Source: Aeromonas enteropelogenes | GTDB taxonomy: Bacteria; Pseudomonadota; Gammaproteobacteria; Enterobacterales; Aeromonadaceae | Assembly (NCBI RefSeq): GCF_000819845.1 | Contig: NZ_CDCG01000018.1 | Coordinates: 320,570 to 384,569 of the forward strand | Direction: 5' to 3' | DNA length: 64,000 nucleotides | In this document: piece by piece, positions 35,291 through 43,578 of the stretch | Numbering within the stretch: the stretch's first letter is position 1 | Layout: each line of letters begins with the position of its first letter | Position numbers and translations under genes: made by a program | The notes under the pieces: model-generated | Told to the model about the DNA's origin: nothing | The model's input: only the letters and a program-made list of their open reading frames with translations | The model's database searches: none

Positions 35291-35626
35291 TACACTTTAA
35301 ATTTTTATTCGTTGCTCCAGCTCAGTCAGATGATGCCGCTTGGTGCTATCAGAGGTAACACATTGCGAAGACTTAAGTTAAGGCAACGCTTACTTTGCGC
35401 AATTACACATCAATCCCCCCTATCTCACCACTACCAAGCAACTGCTGAGTCAAGTCCTCCTCCATACTACTTAACCCCATATATGCCATATTGTTCTGGT
35501 TAAGAGTGCCTTTAGCACTATTGTACCCCACCCCTACCCAGTGCGAAGTTTGTGCAAAACATCACTATTGCATGTGTTTGATTTTTGTACATTGACAAAT
35601 CATTCGTCTGAACGAGGGTATAGAAA
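35291..35626. other. Gap between transporter and EEP enzyme genes
   Basis: No supported gene. The short plus-strand frame at 35312-35503 has no ribosome site and no recognisable domain. The last 60 bases before 35627 are likely promoter (TTGTAC..AAATCATTC region). Confidence 0.4.
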
Positions 35627-36529
35627 ATGAATAAAATTGTTACATTCGCGGTTGCCGCTTTGAGCTGCTTGGTGGTCAATGCTCAGGCAAGCGACAAACT
35701 GGTAGGCAATGAAATTCTCGCTGTCCAAAGAGGCGGTGTACCCAACAAAGCGTACTCTCAAGAAAAGCCACGATTAAGGGTCGCGACCTATAACATAGGG
35801 AAAAATGAAGCTTCTGGTAATGTAACTGATTTTACCGCGCTCAACTCAGCAATCAGCATGATAAATGCTGATATTATCGCTGTTACAGAAGTCGATAACA
35901 AAACCCAGCGCAGTCAGAAAATCAATCAATTAGAAACAATCGCAACTGCCAACAAAATGTACTATGCCTTTGGTAAAGCTTTGGATTTTGATGGTGGAGA
36001 ATATGGGTTAGGACTACTGTCAAAATATAAGATCCTGCATTCACAGACAGTGAAATTGCCGTCTGGCGATGCCGAACAACGTGTTGCGTTGCTGGCTCAG
36101 GTAGAGGTACCAGGTTTTGATTCGTCCCCCATCATCATGGTGACTCATTTCGACTGGCAAAAAGACCCGACTATACGCACCCAACAGGCTCGTTATCTAT
36201 TAGACCTGAGCATTGGCGATGCCACCTCAGACTTCAAAGATATCGCATCATCCATCAAAATCCTGGCTGGTGATTTCAATTCAACGCGAGATGAACAACC
36301 CGTCCAAGAAATTCGCTATTTCTTCGATGAAGTCCGAAAAGATGGAACCGATACCCGTAGTTGGCCTGCCGTCAATCCTGCTATCGACATCGATCATATA
36401 TTCACCTTCAAAGGCCAAAAGTGGGACGTCAAAAAACTGGAGATCCCGCACAATTCACCGGAATTTACCTGGTCTGCGGCAAGCGACCATCTCCCAGTGA
36501 TTGCTGACCTTGAACTTTCCGAGCAATAA
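35627..36529 (+). CDS. Secreted endonuclease/exonuclease/phosphatase (EEP) superfamily enzyme
   Basis: 300 residues; signal peptide 1-21 (VNAQA). EEP motifs appear in order: LRVATYNIG, AVTEVDN (metal Glu), IIMVTHFDWQ, ILAGDFNSTRDEQ and DIDHIF, then the final ASDHLPV with the catalytic His. Members include secreted DNases and bacterial sphingomyelinase C. The protein is short and has no obvious membrane-binding hairpin, so substrate is open. Together with the GDPD pair it makes a set of exported phosphodiesterases. Confidence 0.85.
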   Translation: MNKIVTFAVAALSCLVVNAQASDKLVGNEILAVQRGGVPNKAYSQEKPRLRVATYNIGKNEASGNVTDFTALNSAISMINADIIAVTEVDNKTQRSQKINQLETIATANKMYYAFGKALDFDGGEYGLGLLSKYKILHSQTVKLPSGDAEQRVALLAQVEVPGFDSSPIIMVTHFDWQKDPTIRTQQARYLLDLSIGDATSDFKDIASSIKILAGDFNSTRDEQPVQEIRYFFDEVRKDGTDTRSWPAVNPAIDIDHIFTFKGQKWDVKKLEIPHNSPEFTWSAASDHLPVIADLELSEQ

Positions 36530-36587
36530 CACAGATGGAGGAAGCGTCAAAGGAGCTTCCTCCCCCCCTTTAGAGATGCATTGAGGC

Positions 36588-36959
36588 TCACCGTGGCATG
36601 CGGGCAACCAGATGTCGCAGCTTCTCAACCACTGCATCATCTTTTCGCCGGGGCAACACTGCCCCCCTTTGCTCACTGGTCTGGAAGTGGCTCTTGGGGG
36701 GCTTGGGTGGGCCGAATGGAACAGCGGTAACTTTTATGACTCGCACCATCAACATAGACCTGGCTTGTTGAAGGTTCACCACGCACTTCTCACGCTTGAA
36801 TTCAGACATGACACGCGGGTGACTGATGAGCTTACGGATCAGTTGCCCTGCTGCGGGGTAAGATAGATGGAACTTGTCACAAAGTTGCAGGCTACTGATA
36901 AAACTACCTTGTAGCAAAGCCCAAGCTGCAACTTCCTCGAAAAGGTCTTCTGATTGCAT
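36588..36959 (-). CDS. CaiF/GrlA-like transcriptional regulator
   Basis: 123 residues from ATG 36959 with AAGGAGG upstream. The N-terminal 60 residues (SEDLFEEVAAWALLQGSFISSLQLCDKFHLSYPAAGQLIRKLI) form a winged-helix domain like those of the CaiF/GrlA group. A basic Pro/Lys-rich tail follows. Such small regulators are common on Aeromonas and enterobacterial prophages and islands. It is convergent with the EEP gene. Family assignment is moderate. Confidence 0.6.
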   Translation of the reverse strand: MQSEDLFEEVAAWALLQGSFISSLQLCDKFHLSYPAAGQLIRKLISHPRVMSEFKREKCVVNLQQARSMLMVRVIKVTAVPFGPPKPPKSHFQTSEQRGAVLPRRKDDAVVEKLRHLVARMPR

Positions 36960-37033
36960 CCATGCCCTCCTTGGCTGGCCTACAAAACTAATGTAGAACA
37001 CCATCGCCATAGGACAAAGAAAACAACTGCGAA

Positions 37034-37215
37034 CTAGTTTCCCAGAATAAACCGAGCCTTAACTTCACGAAGCAGGTCGTAAGTATTGATGCAAGGCACT
37101 GCAAACTCCCGGCAAATATTGGAGACCTTCACTTTACGTGATGATGAGTCGACGAATCCTTCCTGGGTAACCACTGTGGCGCCGAGACTCATTGCTTGGG
37201 TCATTAACCAAGGGC
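37034..37215 (-). pseudogene. C-terminal fragment of a DUF4411 (PIN-like toxin) gene
   Basis: The frame ending at 37034 reads PWLMTQAMSLGATVVTQE, then RKVKVSNICREFAVPCINTYDLL, which is the C-terminus of DUF4411 proteins (PIN-fold toxins of toxin-antitoxin pairs, usually about 160 residues). Homology stops at about 37215, where the FecCD permease gene begins to read. The N-terminal two thirds with the first PIN acidic residues are gone. It marks an insertion or deletion endpoint. Confidence 0.7.
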
Positions 37216-37220
37216 ACGCC

Positions 37221-38225
37221 TTACGGCCTTTTCCATACGATGTATAAAACGAAGGCGCCTCCGAGCGCGGCGGTGATGATACCAACAGGGAGCTCTTGCG
37301 GTGAAAGAATGGTCCTGCTGAGTAAATCGCCGGTTGTCAGCATGACGGCGCCCCAGAGCGCTACCAACGGCAATACACGTTTGTGGGTCATACCTGTAAA
37401 CGGGCGCACAAGATGCGGCACCATCAAACCAATGAACCCAACTACACCAGTGAGAGCCACAATCGATGCGGTGCAAAAGGCACAACAGATAAAGATTTCG
37501 CTGCGCAAGCGATGCACATTAATCCCCAGTGAATGAATGGTCTGGTCTCCCACCAAGAGCGTGTCCAGCGCGCGATAGCGCTTTAACGCCAAACCAACAA
37601 CACATAGTAGGCCAAACAGAGCGAACAATAGATTATCCCAACGGGCAAGCCCCAAACCGCCCATAGTCCAAAACAGAATCGTGCTGGCCGCACGTTGATC
37701 ACCTGAGTAGATCAAAAAGCTGGTCACGGCGCCAAACAAAAATGAAATCGCCAAGCCGCACAGCACGAGATTATCGTTGCCCCGCTTTTTCTGCATCGAG
37801 AACAGAATAATCACCGCCGACGCCGACACAATGCCACCGGAAAATGCCGCCACCGGCAGCGTCCAAGAGCCCAATGCATCGCCAAGGCGAGTGATCACCA
37901 ACACAGCCCCCGCCGATGCCCCTGCCGATAAACCAAATAAAAACGGGTCAGCCAAGTCATTGCGGGTCGCCGTTTGCAACAGCGCTCCGACCATGGCTAA
38001 ACCCGCTCCGCCGATGATGGCTAGCAAAGCCCGCGGCAACCGCAAATCAACCAAAATACGGCTGATCATGTCCATCTGCCCATTGCCAAACGACATCAAG
38101 CCTGTCAGCACTTCGTTGAGCGAAAAAGTCATCGAACCGAACCGTAGACTCAGCAAAAGCTCCACGACTAGGGCGACGAGCCCAAACAGCCACATCAACC
38201 TATAAGCATTGAGTTTTAGCGACAT
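37221..38225 (-). CDS. FecCD-type ABC permease
   Basis: 334 residues with about nine membrane helices. Family motifs: LRLPRALLAIIGGAGLAMVGALLQTATRNDLADPFLFGLSAGASAGAVL near the start and GFIGLMVPHLVRPFTGMTHKRVLPLVALWGA near the end (the coupling-helix G). It ends in VLYIVWKRP, and its 3' end abuts the toxin-gene fragment. It forms the channel for a metal chelate, haem or cobamide delivered by the binding protein encoded 3 bases upstream. Confidence 0.9.
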   Translation of the reverse strand: MSLKLNAYRLMWLFGLVALVVELLLSLRFGSMTFSLNEVLTGLMSFGNGQMDMISRILVDLRLPRALLAIIGGAGLAMVGALLQTATRNDLADPFLFGLSAGASAGAVLVITRLGDALGSWTLPVAAFSGGIVSASAVIILFSMQKKRGNDNLVLCGLAISFLFGAVTSFLIYSGDQRAASTILFWTMGGLGLARWDNLLFALFGLLCVVGLALKRYRALDTLLVGDQTIHSLGINVHRLRSEIFICCAFCTASIVALTGVVGFIGLMVPHLVRPFTGMTHKRVLPLVALWGAVMLTTGDLLSRTILSPQELPVGIITAALGGAFVLYIVWKRP

Positions 38226-38228
38226 AGG

Positions 38229-39179
38229 CTACTTCGGATAAAACGCATGTGAGAGCTTTTCAATCGCATCCACATTCGCCGGCCCAGGGGTTAATTGCTC
38301 GTAGCGCAGCTTCACGTAGCGCTGGTTTTGCACCGCATTGGTGTATTGCATCAGCGGGTGGTTTTCGAGGAAGTTTTGCAGCGAATCGGCGCCGCTTGCG
38401 GTTTGATAATCCAGCAGGATGATCACGTCTGGGTTGGCTTTCGCCACGTGTTCCCAAGAGGTTGTCGCCCAGCTTACTTCCATATCGTGAGTCACGTTTT
38501 TACCACCCGCTGCGCGGATCATTGCATCTGGCATGGCGTATTTACCTGCGGTAAATGGCTTGTCTTCCCCCGAGTCGTATAAGAAGACTTTTTGCACTTT
38601 GGCTCCCACCGCAGGCTTTGGTAATGCTGCTAAACGCGCTTTCCAATCGGCGACCAGCGCTTCGGCTTTATCCTGGCGTTCAAAGATCACACCAAGCTTT
38701 TCGATGTCGCCATATAGCAAATCCATGCTCGCGGGCATATCGACTTTATGCGTGTGCACACAGCTTTCAGTCAGCACCAAGGTATCGATGCCATACGGTG
38801 CAAGCGTCTGAGGCGTCACTTCACCACCAACATTCATGCCGTAATTCCAACCGGCGAAGAAGAAATCCGGTTTCACAGCGAGTAGCGTTTCCAGTGTGGC
38901 GTACTTAGGCGCAAGCTCTGGGATGTTGCCCAATTGATGCTTGAAGCTTGGTGACATCTTGTACCAGCCGCTGATGCCTGTCACGCCAACCATGCTGCCT
39001 TGCAGACCCAACGCAAACGCCATCTCCGACATGTTGATGTCATGAAACACAGCGCGCTCAGGACGTTTTTCAATCGTCAACGGACTACCGCAGCTGTTCA
39101 CGGTCACAGGGTATTGAGTGCTGGCAGCGTGCACTGCAACCATCGGCAGCGTTAACGCTAAAGCGGCAAACCAGTTCAT
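38229..39179 (-). CDS. Periplasmic substrate-binding protein, metal chelate/B12 class
   Basis: 316 residues from ATG 39179, which shares a base with the ATPase stop (TAATG) and has AAAGGA upstream. Signal peptide 1-19 (VAVHA). TroA/FecB-like two-lobed fold features: RPERAVFHDINMSEMAFALGLQG, LETLLAVKPDFFFAGWNYG and ANPDVIILLDYQ. A Cys-His segment (ESCVHTHKVDMP) in the middle could touch metal. The substrate cannot be read from sequence. Confidence 0.85.
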   Translation of the reverse strand: MNWFAALALTLPMVAVHAASTQYPVTVNSCGSPLTIEKRPERAVFHDINMSEMAFALGLQGSMVGVTGISGWYKMSPSFKHQLGNIPELAPKYATLETLLAVKPDFFFAGWNYGMNVGGEVTPQTLAPYGIDTLVLTESCVHTHKVDMPASMDLLYGDIEKLGVIFERQDKAEALVADWKARLAALPKPAVGAKVQKVFLYDSGEDKPFTAGKYAMPDAMIRAAGGKNVTHDMEVSWATTSWEHVAKANPDVIILLDYQTASGADSLQNFLENHPLMQYTNAVQNQRYVKLRYEQLTPGPANVDAIEKLSHAFYPK

Positions 39180-39988
39180 TAAGCAATTCCTTTCGAGATA
39201 CAAATAGAGTGTGACGCTGCTTCAAAATGATGAATCGAGCGGCTTTCTTGTGGGTGATTGAAGGTCAACACCTGCAATCCAAAAATCGGAGTAATGTATT
39301 CGTTTTGCATAATTGCTTTGGCCGTATCGCACTTCACCACAGATTGCTGCGACATCAGCACCACTTTATCGGCAAACGGAGCCACCAACGGCAGATCATG
39401 CAACACTGCAATCGAGGCAATGCCTTTACGGCGCACCAACTCTAAAAGTTCTAGGCGCGCCAATGGGTCAAGGTGGTTGGTCGGCTCATCGAGCAACAGC
39501 AACTGCGGCTCTTGAGCAAACGCTCGTGCAATATGCGCACGTTGCTGCTCGCCACCGGACAGCGAGCCCATTTTGCGCGCACTTTTGCAGGCTAAATTGA
39601 GCTCGTATAACGTATTAGATACCACCCGCTCATGGCGATCCTGGCAACAACAAAACGTATGTGGTACGCGGCCAAGACTGACGTATTCACGCACGCTCAG
39701 GCGTGGGTCTACGTGATCATTCTGTGCTACCACCGCGATCACCTTCGCTTTTTGCTGGGGCGACATCTTACTCACCGGTACACCGTCTATGGTCAACGCT
39801 CCTTGAGTCGCGAGGTATTCACCCGTGATCGCTTTGAGCAAGCTTGATTTACCGCTGCCATTGGGACCAATCACGGCCACACACTCACCCTCAGTGATGC
39901 TAAAGGTCGCCGAGACCAGCGCTTGCCAACCCGCAGGGCTAACAGCACTGAGCTGATCAACATGTAACAAGGCTTTAGGGGCTGTCAT
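39179..39988 (-). CDS. ABC transporter ATPase (FecE/BtuD-like)
   Basis: 269 residues. Walker A GPNGSGKSS, Q-loop VVAQNDHV, signature LSGGEQQRAHIARA, Walker B LLLLDEPTNHLD and H-loop VLHDL are all intact. It is the first gene of a three-gene operon (ATPase, binding protein, permease) that has no outer-membrane receptor nearby. The Cys-rich FCCCQDRHE at about residues 113-121 is unusual. Expression is likely controlled by the palindrome 36 bases upstream. Confidence 0.93.
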   Translation of the reverse strand: MTAPKALLHVDQLSAVSPAGWQALVSATFSITEGECVAVIGPNGSGKSSLLKAITGEYLATQGALTIDGVPVSKMSPQQKAKVIAVVAQNDHVDPRLSVREYVSLGRVPHTFCCCQDRHERVVSNTLYELNLACKSARKMGSLSGGEQQRAHIARAFAQEPQLLLLDEPTNHLDPLARLELLELVRRKGIASIAVLHDLPLVAPFADKVVLMSQQSVVKCDTAKAIMQNEYITPIFGLQVLTFNHPQESRSIHHFEAASHSICISKGIA

Positions 39989-40023
39989 GATAAATATCGC
40001 AGGGTATAACTTAGACGAGTTAG

Positions 40024-40042
40024 GGTTATGTTATAACATACC
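40024..40042. promoter_or_regulatory. Palindromic operator of the ABC importer
   Basis: GGTTATGTTATAACATACC is a near-perfect palindrome with a 14-base perfect core (TATGTTATAACATA). It lies 36 bases upstream of the ATPase start, where a metal-dependent repressor would act. The TGTTATAACA core resembles part of Zur-type boxes, but the spacing differs, so the regulator is unknown. Confidence 0.5.
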
Positions 40043-40577
40043 ACTCACCTTGAAGTAAAACACACCTTTTTAAGGGCTGCCCTGTTTGACTCCTTTCAGT
40101 GGTGCTCGCTCATGTGGCGATATGAACACAGGGGCTCGATGAGCCCCATTGTGCATCAGTCAGCTGGTAACAATGGGACACTGCATAGGTCTTAAGAAGA
40201 TGTGAGATTACATCTACAACATTTTAAGAGCACAGCCTGGTATCAACTTAATCGAAGATAAAAAATACGAGTTATCTTTATGCTATAGCCATCGAAAGAA
40301 CCATTCTATACATGGATTTATACCCGATGCGAGCACCATATCATTCCAATGTTAACAAAAAACACCCCACGTTACTTAACGTACACTTCCACCCCTGCAA
40401 TGCTTCACAAAGCTGAATGCCAGCTTAATCAGCGATTAATTGCTTGAGTAATCACCTTATTTATATTTCGAATCAAGCCATCAGAAGATGAATTCACTAT
40501 TGATAATAACATTGCTTGTTTGTTACGCTAGCCAACGCTTAGACATAGATTAAATTAATAATAGTTTGTGGGAAAAA
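40043..40577. other. Gap upstream of the lipoprotein gene
   Basis: About 530 bases with no supported gene. It holds a hairpin GGGGCTC/GAGCCCC at 40131-40148 and otherwise AT-rich sequence. The right end must contain the lipoprotein promoter. Confidence 0.4.
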
Positions 40578-40958
40578 ATGAAAACTTCTGTTATTGCTTT
40601 GGGATTTATCTCTTGTGTCACCCTTTCCGGCTGTGCAGGCATCATTAATGGTACAAGTGACAATATTACGGTTCGTTCTGCCAACCCTGAAGCTACCTTG
40701 TATGTTGATGGGATGAAAATGGGTAAAGACACCGTCATGTTCTCACAGAAACGTGGTAAAAAAACCATTCTGGAAGCGAAGGCTCCAGACTGTTCAACTG
40801 GTGTAGCACATACGGACTGGAAGTTTGATGGCACTAGCCTGCTTGGTATTTTTATTGATTTCGGAATTTTATCTATCCCGATTGACTTTGCGACCGGTGG
40901 TGCAATGGCTCCAGAACAAACTATCTACACAGTTAATCCTATTTGCGCAGAAAGCTAA
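40578..40958 (+). CDS. Small lipoprotein
   Basis: 126 residues from ATG 40578 (GTGGGA upstream; an in-frame TTG at 40566 is less likely). Lipobox VTLSGC at about residue 19. Mature part has a PEGA-like short beta domain (TVRSANPEATLYVDGMKMGKDTV), a hydrophobic segment (LLGIFIDFGILSIPIDFATGGA) and a C-terminal Cys. Likely in the envelope; function unknown. It forms a pair with the next gene. Confidence 0.75.
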   Translation: MKTSVIALGFISCVTLSGCAGIINGTSDNITVRSANPEATLYVDGMKMGKDTVMFSQKRGKKTILEAKAPDCSTGVAHTDWKFDGTSLLGIFIDFGILSIPIDFATGGAMAPEQTIYTVNPICAES

Positions 40959-41030
40959 GCAGTTACCCTTCATTAAATGAATGAAGTGAGTGAGCTAATA
41001 GCGCTTTTTCTAAGCTAAAGGGATTATGAA

Positions 41031-41420
41031 GTGAAACAGATTCTTGTTGTAAATATATGCCAGACATATCCGACAGGTCGCCCCGTAGAGTATTGTGCGC
41101 GTTCCTCCTGGGAATTGGATGATTCAAAAGCCCCATTCATTGATACCATTGTTGCTGTTTTCGAAAACCAAGTTAGAGCTGTAATTAAGGGTTGCACACT
41201 TGTACCTGCCACACCGGAAGTTGTTGGTAAGTGGTGGGATGAAGGGTGCAATGGCAGATGGTATGCAGATGGTGGGACAGTATATGATGAAACCCAAGTG
41301 TTTACCGTGCGCAGTGAATGTCCGCAAGTATATGCTCCATTAGCAAGTGTTCAAGGGATCCGCTACCTGACCCAAGAACAATTTGACCAGCTCCCTAATG
41401 GGAACATAAAGCTGAAATAA
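41031..41420 (+). CDS. Hypothetical protein (129 aa)
   Basis: Starts at GTG 41031 and ends two bases before a good terminator, which supports it as a gene. It contains four to six cysteines and tryptophans in a compact arrangement (CARSSWELDD, KWWDEGCNGRWYADGG), no signal peptide and no membrane segment. Not recognised. Confidence 0.55.
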   Translation: MKQILVVNICQTYPTGRPVEYCARSSWELDDSKAPFIDTIVAVFENQVRAVIKGCTLVPATPEVVGKWWDEGCNGRWYADGGTVYDETQVFTVRSECPQVYAPLASVQGIRYLTQEQFDQLPNGNIKLK

Positions 41421-41421
41421 A

Positions 41422-41446
41422 TAAGGCCCCTTTGGGGCCTTATTGC
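41422..41446 (+). terminator. Terminator
   Basis: AAGGCCCC-TTT-GGGGCCTT followed by ATTG; bidirectional in appearance. Confidence 0.75.
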
Positions 41447-42069
41447 GACGTAGGAAGGTGTGCAGATCGCTAAGATGCTAACGACACACTCATGGATAAT
41501 CTGTTGCTTCACCTGTTCATCTGCAAACCGGGTCTCAGCCCCTTGTTCCTTGGCACTGGCCACAAACCTGATGCTCTGCATGGCCAGCATCAGCAAACGC
41601 TTCAAAACCATCTCCAATTGGTTCTCTTATGCATGCGTTCGCTTTTACCAGATGCCTTACTGATAAGAAACTAAACGTTAGATGAATTCTGATCTATCGC
41701 AAAAAAACCGTTCAAAATCACGAACTTTTCTAACAAACACCTCAACAAATTGAGCGCCAATTGGTATCATCCTCGTACGGTTCCTATGTCTCACACAGGG
41801 CCTTTCGGATGGTGAGCTTCAATACCGTCAGAAAACGGGTTAAAAGCAGCAATCTGGGGGCTGTAACTTAGGGGCGGTAGCTTTGCCTGATGGTATTGAT
41901 AAGCGAGAGTTGCGCAAAAAGAGGCAGTCAAGCGAATACGCTGAGCGACCCGATGTGAGCTGGTAATATTATGATTTAATGATGATTTTTACTTGGCGGC
42001 GATGAAGATGTTACGGAGTTATATGGAATTCTCTGCTAACGGATTAGTACCGCCTTCTATCTAATCACT
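41447..42069. other. Left flank of the cassette array, no intact gene
   Basis: About 620 bases. It holds GTTAGAT at 41678 (the 3' core of an attC site) and TCTAACAAACACCTCAA from 41729 (resembling the 5' core of a VCR), but no complete site between. No integrase frame is present on either strand, and short frames are interrupted. It looks like eroded cassette DNA. Confidence 0.5.
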
Positions 42070-42076
42070 GTTAGGC
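42034..42076. repeat. Short attC-like palindrome at the left end of the array
   Basis: TGCTAAC..GTTAGGC enclose an imperfect inverted repeat (GCTAACGGATTAG against CTAATCACTGTTAGGC). It marks the left border of the first complete cassette. At 43 bases it is short for an attC, and an attI origin is possible (GATGTTACGGAG lies at 42007). Confidence 0.5.
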
Positions 42077-42132
42077 TGCAGCCTTTTCCGTCTTCGCAAT
42101 TATTTTTACACGAAATTGAAGGAATAACCACG

Positions 42133-43485
42133 ATGAAAATTCGTCAGGTGAAATGGAAAGATCACCCAGTGCTAGGCAATCTTTTTCTGGACTTTGTAGA
42201 TACAGCTTCTGGGCAGCCCTTTGGGACAATCATATTTGCTGGGGAGAATGGGGCGGGAAAATCAACAGTACTTGAAAATCTTAGTGCATTCCTGAATCTC
42301 GGATCTATTGATAAATTTGAATACATCGAATATGCAGTCGATGGAGATATCTACAAAGCCATTCCAACATCTGACGGAACAACCCATCCCAATTTTTTCG
42401 ATATCATAAATCCTGACGGCACAACCCAGAAAATCCGCTCTGATAAAAACAACCAGCCAAATAAAACACGAGAGAACCGCCTCGACTTGAGGCATTACGG
42501 CTGCGTATTCTCGAAAGCCAGATCTGACTATAAAACTCAAAAGATTACTACAACTTCAGTTAGCGCGCTTGATACAGAAAAATACGATACTGATATCAAT
42601 GATGATTTCACGTCATTAAAGCAGTTAATTGTTGATGTCGTGAATCAAGACAATGCCGACTATATGGAAACAAATAAGCAATTGGGCTCTGCGCCAAAAT
42701 CATGGCCTGATTACTATCCGACGTCAAAGATCTACCGCTTTAAAAATTCCTTCGACACATTTTTCGAAGGGCTGACTTATGAAAAAGTGCATGACGACGC
42801 AGGTGAAAAGACCATAAAATTCACAAAGAATGGGGTCTCCATTCCAATAGACAAACTAAGTACCGGAGAGAAGCAGATTGTCTTTCGAGGAATATTTCTT
42901 CTTAAGAATAGCGGAGTTCTTGAAAACGCTGCCATAATGATCGATGAGCCAGAGCTCAGCATGCACCCTAAATGGCAAGAAAAGATATTGCAATACTATA
43001 CAGGGTTGTTCACGAATGTTAGCGGCGTGCAGAAAGCGCAGTTGTTTTTTGCGACCCACTCTGATCATGTACTGAAAAATGCTCTCGCCGACCAAACGAA
43101 AAACCTTGTAATCGTTCTGGAACGTGATGGCGGCAACATCAACACAAGAAAGATTGATTCGCCATCAGTTTTGCCTAGTATTACCAGCGCAGAAACAAAC
43201 TATCTTGCATTCGATCTAATCTCAAATGACTATCACATAGAGCTCTATGGCTGGCTGCAAGACAAGGAGTCAAGAAATTCCGTGAAGGCTTGTGATGATT
43301 TCATCATTACACAACCACACTACAATCCAGCCATTCATGCTAAGCCATCGAACTTCAAGACTACCAACTATAGCTCGCTGCCTACATACATAAGAAACGC
43401 CATTCATCATCCGGATTCCGGGAACTCCTTCACTCGGGCCGAGCTCCGGACATCCATCGAGTTGTTAATTGAGCTATGTAAATAA
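42133..43485 (+). CDS. Cassette 1: AAA/SMC-like ATPase with C-terminal RNAIHH motif
   Basis: 450 residues. Walker A is FAGENGAGKST at about residues 36-46. The ABC signature-like LSTGEKQIVFRG is at about 238, Walker B is AIMIDEPELSMHP at about 272, and the switch His is in FFATHSDHVL. The last 90 residues end in TYIRNAIHHPDSGNSFTRAELRTSIELL. ATPases of this OLD/PtuA-like type are common in phage-defence systems, with the C-terminus as effector. The RNAIHH stretch fits the RxxxxH signature of HEPN ribonucleases. It is followed within 20 bases by an attC site, so it is a mobile gene cassette. Confidence 0.8.
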   Translation: MKIRQVKWKDHPVLGNLFLDFVDTASGQPFGTIIFAGENGAGKSTVLENLSAFLNLGSIDKFEYIEYAVDGDIYKAIPTSDGTTHPNFFDIINPDGTTQKIRSDKNNQPNKTRENRLDLRHYGCVFSKARSDYKTQKITTTSVSALDTEKYDTDINDDFTSLKQLIVDVVNQDNADYMETNKQLGSAPKSWPDYYPTSKIYRFKNSFDTFFEGLTYEKVHDDAGEKTIKFTKNGVSIPIDKLSTGEKQIVFRGIFLLKNSGVLENAAIMIDEPELSMHPKWQEKILQYYTGLFTNVSGVQKAQLFFATHSDHVLKNALADQTKNLVIVLERDGGNINTRKIDSPSVLPSITSAETNYLAFDLISNDYHIELYGWLQDKESRNSVKACDDFIITQPHYNPAIHAKPSNFKTTNYSSLPTYIRNAIHHPDSGNSFTRAELRTSIELLIELCK

Positions 43486-43499
43486 AGAGCTAGCAGGCA

Positions 43500-43557
43500 G
43501 CCTAACAATTCGTTCCAAGCGACTGGCTTCGCCAGCGCCTGAACTCAAACGTTAGCT
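43500..43557. repeat. attC site 1 (59-be type)
   Basis: Starts GCCTAACAATTCGTTCCAAGC and ends CAAACGTTAGCT with the central palindrome GGCTTCGCC. Both core sites (RYYYAAC and GTTRRRY) are exact. This is a short 58-base site of the class found in mobile integrons, different from the next four. Confidence 0.88.
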
Positions 43558-43578
43558 TTAATGAAGAAATAATTAACA

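Noticed and set aside
39989..40300. Cobalamin riboswitch upstream of the FecBCD-type operon
   Set aside because: No B12-box sequence or expected long structured leader; the start is only 36 bases from the palindrome.
41363..41617. Minus-strand frame of 84 codons
   Set aside because: Its upper part has Aeromonas-like codon use and could be a gene fragment, but the frame crosses a terminator and the end of the gene at 41031-41420, and no domain is recognisable.
41447..42069. Integron integrase gene
   Set aside because: Searched both strands for IntI-like frames; none longer than a few dozen codons, none with recombinase motifs.
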